From assembly GCA_046153355.1 (NCBI GenBank), contig JBJXEY010000262.1, forward strand, positions 1 to 5,665: a stretch of DNA of 5,665 nucleotides, given 5' to 3'. Shown one piece after another: positions 1 to 4,524 of this stretch. The stretch comes from 2-02-FULL-62-17 sp046153355. Lineage in GTDB: Bacteria > Pseudomonadota > Gammaproteobacteria > Burkholderiales > SG8-39. The position numbers were made by a program, and so were the translations under genes. Under the pieces are notes generated by a model. The model ran no database searches, had not been told where the DNA came from, and saw nothing but the letters and a program-made list of their open reading frames with translations. The first letter of the stretch is position 1. The number at the start of each line of letters is the position of its first letter.

Positions 1-148
1 CCCGACCGCGAATCTGCAAAATCCAGATCCAGCCTGCGATTTGGACTATGTCCCCAATAACGCCAGGCCCATGGTGATTCAGGCAGCCCTGTCCAATTCG
101 TTTGGTTTTGGCGGCACCAACGGAACCCTGATTTTTACCCGTGTTTGA
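1..148 (+). CDS. fabF: Beta-ketoacyl-ACP synthase II, C-terminal 48 residues (5' partial)
   Basis: The visible 48 codons end at TGA 146-148. FabF condenses acyl-ACP with malonyl-ACP in the elongation step of type II fatty-acid synthesis in the cytoplasm. The fragment reads NPDPACDLDYVPNNAR and then NSFGFGGTNGTLIF close to the end. Both blocks are hallmarks of the FabF C-terminal thiolase-fold half, and the second is the glycine-rich active-site loop containing the gating phenylalanine. The catalytic Cys and the two His residues lie upstream, outside the window, so activity cannot be judged here. FabB shares the fold, but the spacing and the CDLDYVP block favour FabF. It is read in the same direction as the stress operon. 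No convincing intrinsic terminator follows it, so some read-through into the rpoE leader is possible. Confidence 0.93.
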   Translation, partial: PTANLQNPDPACDLDYVPNNARPMVIQAALSNSFGFGGTNGTLIFTRV

Positions 149-248
149 ATTCCTAGTGGCATTGTCTCCGTGTGGCTGGCGAAGCTGCTCTCGGTTGAAG
201 ATTGTTCAGTAGGCATATTGCCGTGGAACGCTGGGTATTGGTTTTATT

Positions 249-275
249 GAACTTTCCCAGAAATTGCTGGTCTGT
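249..275 (+). promoter_or_regulatory. Candidate sigma-E (RpoE/AlgU) promoter of the rpoE operon
   Basis: A -35 element GAACTT (249-254) is followed by exactly 16 nt and then a -10 element TCTGT (271-275). The RpoE/AlgU family consensus is close to GGAACTT, 16-17 nt, TCTGA, so the -35 core is perfect and the -10 differs at one base. Transcription would start near 282, giving a leader of about 100 nt before the rpoE start codon. Positive autoregulation of rpoE operons from such a promoter is well established in proteobacteria. That it operates here is inferred from sequence only. No strong housekeeping promoter was found in 149-248. Confidence 0.72.
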
Positions 276-333
276 CCTACAGGAAATCCCTGGTCGCGGG
301 CCGAGCCATACTGCTAGCGCGGATATTGCAGGC

Positions 334-348
334 GCCAGTTTTACTGGT
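334..348 (+). promoter_or_regulatory. Short stem-loop in the rpoE leader
   Basis: CCAGT (335-339) and ACTGG (343-347) are perfect complements around a TTT loop, and a G-U pair at 334/348 can extend the stem. It lies in the predicted untranslated leader, about 32 nt before the ATG at 381. No T-tract follows, so it is not a terminator. It sits immediately upstream of an in-frame GTG at 351 and argues against that codon being the start. Its regulatory role is unknown. Confidence 0.35.
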
Positions 349-380
349 ACGTGCCAACGAAGGATATTCAGGGACGCGTG

Positions 381-980
381 ATGCGTGACCGGGAGCTTGA
401 CCGGCAGCTTGTAGAGCGCGCGCAGCGCGGCGACAAGCATGCGTTCGAACTGCTGGTGTCGAAGTATCAGCGCAGGTTGTTGAGGTTGCTATCGCGCTAT
501 ATGCGCGATTCGGGCGAGGCTGAAGATGTTGCCCAGGAGGCATTTATCAAGGCCTATAGGGCGTTGCCCAGCTTTCGTGGGGAGAGTGCTTTCTACACAT
601 GGCTATACCGAATAGGAATCAATACCGCGAAGAACTTTTTGGTTGCCTCGGGCAGGCGTGTGCCCACGAGTACAGACCACGACATGGACGAAACCGAATC
701 CACATCCGATGTCGAGCAACTGCACGACCTCAATACTCCGGAAAGTCTATTAGTTTCCCGGCAAGTTGCGGAGACCGTCAATGCGTCGATGGAAGCACTA
801 CCCGAGGAGATGCGCACCGCGATAGTGTTGCGGGAAATCGAAGGAATGAGCTATGAGGATATCGCCGCCATCATGAATTGCCCGATTGGTACGGTAAGGT
901 CCAGAATATTCCGCGCTCGGGAAGAAATCGCCGCGCGACTCAAGCCCATTTTGGACATAAGTGAGGACCAACGATGGTAG
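381..980 (+). CDS. rpoE: RNA polymerase ECF sigma factor RpoE (AlgU/AlgT)
   Basis: This is the group 4 (ECF02-type) sigma factor directing transcription of envelope-stress genes; it is held inactive at the membrane by RseA. The protein is 199 residues, close to the 191-193 usual for RpoE/AlgU. Region 2 (about 21-88) contains VAQEAFIKAYRALPSFRGES and FYTWLYRIGINTAKN, which bind core polymerase and the -10. An acidic linker (about 95-125) follows. Region 4 (about 132-186) contains LPEEMRTAIVLREIEGMSYE and CPIGTVRSRIFRARE, the helix-turn-helix for the -35. The frame stays open upstream to GTG 351, but AGGGA at 370-374 lies 6 nt before ATG 381, no ribosome site precedes 351, and homologues start with a similar short basic/acidic peptide before QLVERAQRGD. 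The last codons overlap rseA by 7 nt, so the two are probably translationally coupled. No defects are seen. Confidence 0.96.
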   Translation: MRDRELDRQLVERAQRGDKHAFELLVSKYQRRLLRLLSRYMRDSGEAEDVAQEAFIKAYRALPSFRGESAFYTWLYRIGINTAKNFLVASGRRVPTSTDHDMDETESTSDVEQLHDLNTPESLLVSRQVAETVNASMEALPEEMRTAIVLREIEGMSYEDIAAIMNCPIGTVRSRIFRAREEIAARLKPILDISEDQRW

Positions 981-1483
981 TCAAATCAAGCGAAGAGATA
1001 TCCGCGTTGAAGGACGGAGAGTTGCCGCAGGCCGAACTTGCGCGACATCTGGCGAATCTCAAAAACAATGCGGATCTGCGTGCTACCTGGGATACCTATC
1101 ATCTAATTGGCGACGCGTTGCGTGGGCATATCGAGCCCGATATCTGCAAAAAAGTGAGCGCGCGACTCGACAAGGAAGTCACGGTTCTCGCCCCAAGGCG
1201 ACCAATAGTGGAGAGCCACAGTTTCGGCAAATGGGCGATGTCCTTGGCTGCGGGTGCCGCGGCGCTCGCCCTGGTGGTCTGGACAGTTCTTCCGGGCATG
1301 CGCGGAGATCTTCAGGTAGCGCAGAAAACCGCGCCGCAGCAAATGCCATCGGCGGCCGTGCCAGCCGCTACCCAGGTGGCCGATTATTTGTTGGCGCACC
1401 AGCGATATTCTTCAACTAGCGCGATGCAAGGTGTCGCGCCTTATGTACGTACCGTGACCGATGAGCGCGGAGGCGGGCGATGA
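974..1483 (+). CDS. rseA: Sigma-E anti-sigma factor RseA (MucA)
   Basis: A single-pass inner-membrane protein of 169 residues that binds RpoE in the cytoplasm and RseB in the periplasm. Stress triggers stepwise proteolysis (DegS/AlgW-type protease, then RseP) that frees the sigma factor. The N-terminal RseA_N domain (about 5-70) has the typical EEISALKDGEL and WDTYHLIGDALRG motifs. One hydrophobic segment at about 87-107 is preceded by basic residues, matching an N-in, C-out topology. The periplasmic tail is Ala/Pro-rich and ends in a conserved-looking block at 136-161 (ADYLLAHQRY, MQGVAPYVRTV), probably the RseB-contact region. There is only one cysteine (58) and no HxxxCxxC, so it is not a zinc-binding anti-sigma factor. 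GAGG at 963-966 lies 7 nt before ATG 974, inside the rpoE end. The stop overlaps rseB (ATGA). Confidence 0.93.
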   Translation: MVVKSSEEISALKDGELPQAELARHLANLKNNADLRATWDTYHLIGDALRGHIEPDICKKVSARLDKEVTVLAPRRPIVESHSFGKWAMSLAAGAAALALVVWTVLPGMRGDLQVAQKTAPQQMPSAAVPAATQVADYLLAHQRYSSTSAMQGVAPYVRTVTDERGGGR

Positions 1484-2454
1484 ATTTCGCTGCCTTTGGC
1501 ACCCTGTTAGGTTTGCTGACGGTTTTCTCCTCCGTGGCGATAGCCGCTGACCCTCACGCGGAAGCCATGAACGTGCTCAATCGCGTGTATGCGGCCACGC
1601 AACGGCTTTCCTATACCGGAACATTCGTTTATCAACATGGCGCGCAAAGCGAAACGTCACGGATCACACGCATCGTCGAAGGCGGCACTACGCGTGAGAA
1701 ACTGGAAACTCTAGATGGAGAACCGCGCGAGGTAATGAGAAATGGCGACGAGGTGGTGTGTTATTTGCCGGCGCTCGCGACGGTGCGGATCGATAAACAT
1801 TCCACGCAACGCAGTTTCCCCGCCGTTTTACCGGCGCAATTGAAGGAGTTACTGGAAAATTACGAAATCAAACGTGGCGGTATCGAACGCGTCGCGGGTT
1901 TCGATTGTCAGGTGTTACACCTGGAGCCTAGGGACAACATGCGTTATGGGCACAAACTGTGGGTGGATACGCAGTCGGGCATGTTGGTACGTGCCAAAAC
2001 CTTCAATACGCGCGACGAACTCATGGAGCAATTCGCGTTTACCCAACTGCAAATTGGGGGAAGTATTGATCGCGAGCTGGTGCGTTCCCGTTTTGCCGGA
2101 AAGACCGCAACATGGCGTGTGGAAGACTCGTCAGCCGCCAGCGTCGATTTGGCTAAAGTGGGCTGGATTTTGCGCGCCCAGCCACCTGGATTTCGAAAAA
2201 TCGTCGAAATGACGCGCAATCTAGGGGGAACCTCGGGCGTCGGCCATATGGTTCTCTCCGACGGATTGGCGGCGATTTCGGTGTTTATCGAGGCATCCGC
2301 GCAGCGTTCGCCCAACCCGGAACTAAGCCGGCAGGGAGCAATTAACGTTTTTGTTCGTCAAATCGGGGCCCATCGCATAACCGTGGTGGGTGAGGCGCCT
2401 GCCGAGAGCGTTCGCTACGTTGGGCGAGCAATTGAATATCGGCCTTCAAGGTGA
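1480..2454 (+). CDS. rseB: Periplasmic sigma-E regulator RseB (MucB)
   Basis: RseB binds the periplasmic part of RseA and blocks its cleavage. In E. coli, off-pathway LPS or lipid signals release it. The 324-residue product matches family length. A hydrophobic signal sequence is followed by a plausible signal peptidase I site after A-I-A at 20-22. The N-terminal LolA-like domain (about 25-200) shows LSYTGTFVYQHG (43-54), GEPREVMRNGDEV and YGHKLWVDTQSGMLVRA (156-172). The C-terminal MucB/RseB domain (about 215-320) shows GWILRAQPPGF (228-238), HMVLSDGLAAISVFIE and VVGEAPAESVRYVGRAIEY. GGAGG at 1469-1473 lies 6 nt before ATG 1480. A stop codon in this frame at 1462-1464 leaves no alternative upstream start. 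The signal peptide n-region has no Lys or Arg, which is unusual. It shares ATGA with rseA, which implies coupled translation. Confidence 0.94.
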   Translation: MNFAAFGTLLGLLTVFSSVAIAADPHAEAMNVLNRVYAATQRLSYTGTFVYQHGAQSETSRITRIVEGGTTREKLETLDGEPREVMRNGDEVVCYLPALATVRIDKHSTQRSFPAVLPAQLKELLENYEIKRGGIERVAGFDCQVLHLEPRDNMRYGHKLWVDTQSGMLVRAKTFNTRDELMEQFAFTQLQIGGSIDRELVRSRFAGKTATWRVEDSSAASVDLAKVGWILRAQPPGFRKIVEMTRNLGGTSGVGHMVLSDGLAAISVFIEASAQRSPNPELSRQGAINVFVRQIGAHRITVVGEAPAESVRYVGRAIEYRPSR

Positions 2455-2552
2455 ATGTCAGGGACGTTGGATGCAAAAACCTTTAGGATTGGGAATTGAA
2501 AAGGTTTCGATTTGAGCTAGCAGTAGAGTCCTAGTGACCCAACTCGGTACGC

Positions 2553-2566
2553 ATCGCCCTGGCGAT
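2553..2566. repeat. Inverted repeat in the rseB-mucD gap
   Basis: ATCGCC (2553-2558) and GGCGAT (2561-2566) are exact reverse complements separated by CT. As RNA it would fold as a 5-bp stem with a CCTG tetraloop. There is no T-tract, so it is not an intrinsic terminator. It lies 20 nt before the mucD ribosome site GGAG (2586-2589). The rest of the 144-nt gap (2455-2598) holds no open gene, and I found neither a good sigma-E nor a good housekeeping promoter in it. The repeat could be an operator, an RNA structure or chance. Confidence 0.3.
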
Positions 2567-2598
2567 CTCGGCAACCAATAACTACGGAGAGCATCACC

Positions 2599-4035
2599 AT
2601 GATGAAAATAAAATCGATATTTGTTGCGATCCTTTTAGCTGTGCCGGCCCTGGCGGTTGCGCAAGTCAGGGACCTGCCTGATTTCACCGTTCTAGTGGAA
2701 AAACAGGGCGCTTCAGTGGTCAACATCAGCACCACCAGCGAACGGCGCGCAGCCACCGGCACGCCGCAGATACCGGGGCAGAATGAAAACGATCCGCTCA
2801 ACGATTTTTTTCGCCGATTCATTCCTCGGCAACCAGAGCCTGGTCAGGGGCAAGGTCCGCGTCAATTCGAAAGCCGGTCATTAGGCTCGGGATTTGTCAT
2901 TAGCGGCGATGGCTATATTTTGACCAACGCCCATGTGGTCAATAATGCCGACGAAATCACTGTCAAGCTAAACGACAAACGGGAATTCAAGGCCCGTGTC
3001 ATCGGTGCGGATGCGCGCACCGATGTGGCCCTGCTGAAAATCGATGCCACAGGACTTTCTGCGGTTCGTTTTGGCGACGCCAACAAATTAAAAGTCGGCG
3101 AATGGGTGTTGGCCATTGGGTCTCCTTTTGGGTTCGATAACACCGTGACTGCTGGCATTGTCTCTGCAAAAGGCCGAAATCTGCCGCAAGAAAATTTTGT
3201 GCCGTTCATCCAAACCGATGTGGCGATTAATCCGGGCAATTCTGGCGGACCCTTATTCAATATGCGTGGCGAGGTGATCGGCATCAATTCGCAGATATAC
3301 AGCCGCACTGGCACGTTCATGGGGTTATCGTTTGCCATACCTATTGACGTGGCAATGGATATTCAGAGCCAATTGCGCAGTGTCGGCCGGGTGCAACGCG
3401 GTCGCATTGGCGTGGTGATTCAAGAGGTGTCGCGCGAATTGGCCGAGTCGTTTGGGCTCTCCAAGCCGGGGGGGGCACGGGTCAATGGCGTTGAAAAAGG
3501 CGGGCCGGCGGAAAAGGCAGGGATCGAGTCCGGCGACATCATCACAAAATTCAATGGCAAGCCTGTCGAGAACTCGAGCGACTTACCCAGAATCGTCGGC
3601 TCCACCCGCCCGGGGGTGAGCGTGTCGATGGAGATATTCAGAAAAGGAGCCTCGCGCGATGTCAACGTCGTGGTCGGCGAGCTGCCCGAGGATCGTGTTG
3701 CCAGTCGAGCGCCGGCGCGCGGGCGTCCTGTCGAGCAAGCCGCTAATCGCCTGGGTCTAGTAGTTAATGATCTGACCCCTGAGCAACGGCGCGATATGAA
3801 GCTCAATGGAGGAGTAATTGTCGAAGAGGTGCGTCAAACCGCTCGCGGTGATGTACGAAGCGGGGATGTAATTACAGCTGTGACCAGCCGAGGGCAGACC
3901 ACCGACATTGCTTCGATCGAGCAACTCAATAAACTGCTGACGCAAATCGACCGCAATGCAGTAATGACGCTCCATGTACGGCGCGGTGAGAGCAATTTAT
4001 TTGTGACAATCCGCGGTGAGATTCCCAGGGGATGA
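2599..4035 (+). CDS. mucD: Periplasmic serine endoprotease/chaperone of the DegP/HtrA family (MucD)
   Basis: An HtrA-family protease that degrades or refolds misfolded envelope proteins. It is a classic sigma-E operon member in Pseudomonas (mucD), where it dampens AlgU activation. The product is 478 residues; DegP/MucD is about 474. A signal peptide with basic n-region (MMKIK) probably cleaves after A-V-A at 19-21. A Pro/Gln-rich loop (about 52-92, including DPLNDFFRRFIP) precedes the trypsin-like domain. The full triad is visible: His112 in TNAHVV, Asp142 in TDVALLKI, Ser215 in NPGNSGGPLF. PDZ1 spans about 268-360 (GGPAEKAGIESGDIITKFNG) and PDZ2 about 383-475. GGAG at 2586-2589 lies 9 nt before ATG 2599; an adjacent ATG at 2602 is a less likely start. 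Two PDZ domains and a cleavable signal peptide fit MucD/DegP and exclude DegS. Codons 290-292 contain a run of eight G. The stop overlaps the next gene by 4 nt. Confidence 0.95.
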   Translation: MMKIKSIFVAILLAVPALAVAQVRDLPDFTVLVEKQGASVVNISTTSERRAATGTPQIPGQNENDPLNDFFRRFIPRQPEPGQGQGPRQFESRSLGSGFVISGDGYILTNAHVVNNADEITVKLNDKREFKARVIGADARTDVALLKIDATGLSAVRFGDANKLKVGEWVLAIGSPFGFDNTVTAGIVSAKGRNLPQENFVPFIQTDVAINPGNSGGPLFNMRGEVIGINSQIYSRTGTFMGLSFAIPIDVAMDIQSQLRSVGRVQRGRIGVVIQEVSRELAESFGLSKPGGARVNGVEKGGPAEKAGIESGDIITKFNGKPVENSSDLPRIVGSTRPGVSVSMEIFRKGASRDVNVVVGELPEDRVASRAPARGRPVEQAANRLGLVVNDLTPEQRRDMKLNGGVIVEEVRQTARGDVRSGDVITAVTSRGQTTDIASIEQLNKLLTQIDRNAVMTLHVRRGESNLFVTIRGEIPRG

Positions 4036-4412
4036 GGGCGAATGCCGAACTAATAACGCCCGGTGACGTGGAATCCAACCTTGATTCGCGGGACAAGTTG
4101 GAACCAGCGAAACTTAGCCTGACCCTATACAGTCGCCAGTACTGCCATCTATGCCACGAGATGCTCGCCCAAGTTAAGATACTTCTCCGGTCTTTGGAGT
4201 TTCAGTCTTTGGCGTCGCAGTCTTTCACTTCGAAATATTTCGAGTTCGAAATTCAAGTTATCGATGTGGATACGGATCCGGTATTGGAAGATCGATATGG
4301 TGAATTGGTGCCAGTGTTGATACATGAGGGGAAAGAATTGGCTCGCTATAGGCTCGATGTCCAGTCTTTTGAACGCTATTTGAATGCCCTGGGTAACGAG
4401 GGTCGTCAATAG
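4032..4412 (+). CDS. Glutaredoxin-like (DUF836-type) thioredoxin-fold protein
   Basis: A 126-residue cytoplasmic protein with no signal peptide. The thioredoxin-fold core starts near residue 29: LTLYSRQYCHLCHEM places a CxxC motif at Cys38-His-Leu-Cys41. The later strand and loop IDVDTDPVLEDRYGELVPVL contain the expected cis-proline at 94. These features fit the small glutaredoxin-like DUF836 family often found between mucD and lepA in betaproteobacteria; a substrate or partner cannot be named. Two oddities: a 28-residue N-terminal extension before the core, and a three-copy 5-residue repeat (54-68) between the first helix and the next strand that lengthens a short loop. The start is chosen because ATG 4032 overlaps the mucD stop (ATGA), suggesting coupling. 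However, AGGGG (4027-4031) abuts the ATG with no spacer, so a downstream GTG (4068) or TTG (4098) remains possible. Confidence 0.82.
   Translation: MRANAELITPGDVESNLDSRDKLEPAKLSLTLYSRQYCHLCHEMLAQVKILLRSLEFQSLASQSFTSKYFEFEIQVIDVDTDPVLEDRYGELVPVLIHEGKELARYRLDVQSFERYLNALGNEGRQ
4188..4232 (+). repeat. Three imperfect 15-nt tandem repeats inside the glutaredoxin-like gene
   Basis: The consecutive units are CGGTCTTTGGAGTTT (4188-4202), CAGTCTTTGGCGTCG (4203-4217) and CAGTCTTTCACTTCG (4218-4232). Each shares the core GTCTTT and the period is exactly 15 nt. The frame is preserved and the residues read SLEFQ, SLASQ, SFTSK (54-68). A small in-frame duplication that later diverged is the simplest explanation. 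Confidence 0.6.
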
Positions 4413-4451
4413 CGGGACAGATATAGACTCTTTTACGCTATCAATTGGGCA

Positions 4452-4466
4452 GTTTCCCTTGGAAAC
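4452..4466 (+). repeat. Inverted repeat upstream of the lepA terminator
   Basis: GTTTCC (4452-4457) and GGAAAC (4461-4466) pair perfectly around a CTT loop. It lies 32 nt before the terminator stem. No T-tract follows it, so it is not itself a terminator. A candidate -10 box (TAAAAT, 4471-4476) starts 5 nt further on, so the repeat could alternatively be a protein-binding site over a weak promoter. Confidence 0.35.
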
Positions 4467-4470
4467 CCGC

Positions 4471-4476
4471 TAAAAT
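4471..4476 (+). promoter_or_regulatory. Possible -10 element for lepA
   Basis: TAAAAT matches the housekeeping -10 consensus at five of six positions. No -35 with 16-18 nt spacing is seen; the nearest candidate, TTGGGC (4445-4450), is 20 nt away. If used, the transcript would start near 4483 and its short leader would consist mostly of the terminator hairpin. This is a weak call based on one hexamer. Confidence 0.22.
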
Positions 4477-4498
4477 CAACGCTCCAGCCAATGCAAAG

Positions 4499-4523
4499 GG
4501 TGCCCGCGAGGCACCTTTTTTTT
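4499..4523 (+). terminator. Rho-independent terminator abutting the lepA start codon
   Basis: GGTGCC (4499-4504) and GGCACC (4510-4515) form a perfect GC-rich 6-bp stem with loop CGCGA, followed at once by eight T (4516-4523). The upstream AAAG can pair partly with the T-tract. This is the textbook intrinsic terminator shape and would end the rpoE-to-glutaredoxin transcript. It is odd in ending one base before the lepA ATG (4525), so it occupies the place of the lepA ribosome-binding site. Confidence 0.8.
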
Positions 4524-4524
4524 G

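Noticed and set aside
345..357. 13-nt sequence TGGTACGTGCCAA, a near-palindrome, repeated exactly at 1985-1997 inside rseB
   Set aside because: With about 1.6e7 position pairs and 6.7e7 possible 13-mers, roughly 0.24 such matches are expected by chance. The second copy lies in codons for a conserved RseB strand.
153..440. Reverse-strand open frame of 95 codons across the fabF-rpoE gap
   Set aside because: It overlaps the sigma-E promoter and the rpoE start, has no recognisable motif, and its composition looks like random translation.
632..660. GAACTT inside rpoE as another sigma-E -35
   Set aside because: No TC-starting -10 occurs at 16-17 nt, and the hexamer falls within the conserved region 2 codons.
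961..1419. Forward open frame of 152 codons overlapping rseA in another frame
   Set aside because: The rseA frame carries the RseA_N motifs, a membrane segment and a proper ribosome site. The other frame is rich in Arg, Gly and Ser, as expected of an out-of-frame shadow.
2492..2518. GGAATT before mucD as a sigma-E -35
   Set aside because: At 16 nt spacing the downstream bases read GAGCT, which does not resemble TCTGA or TCAAA.
4149..4409. Reverse-strand open frame of 86 codons opposite the glutaredoxin-like gene
   Set aside because: The forward frame has the CxxC and cis-Pro motifs and fits the operon. The reverse frame shows no family signature.
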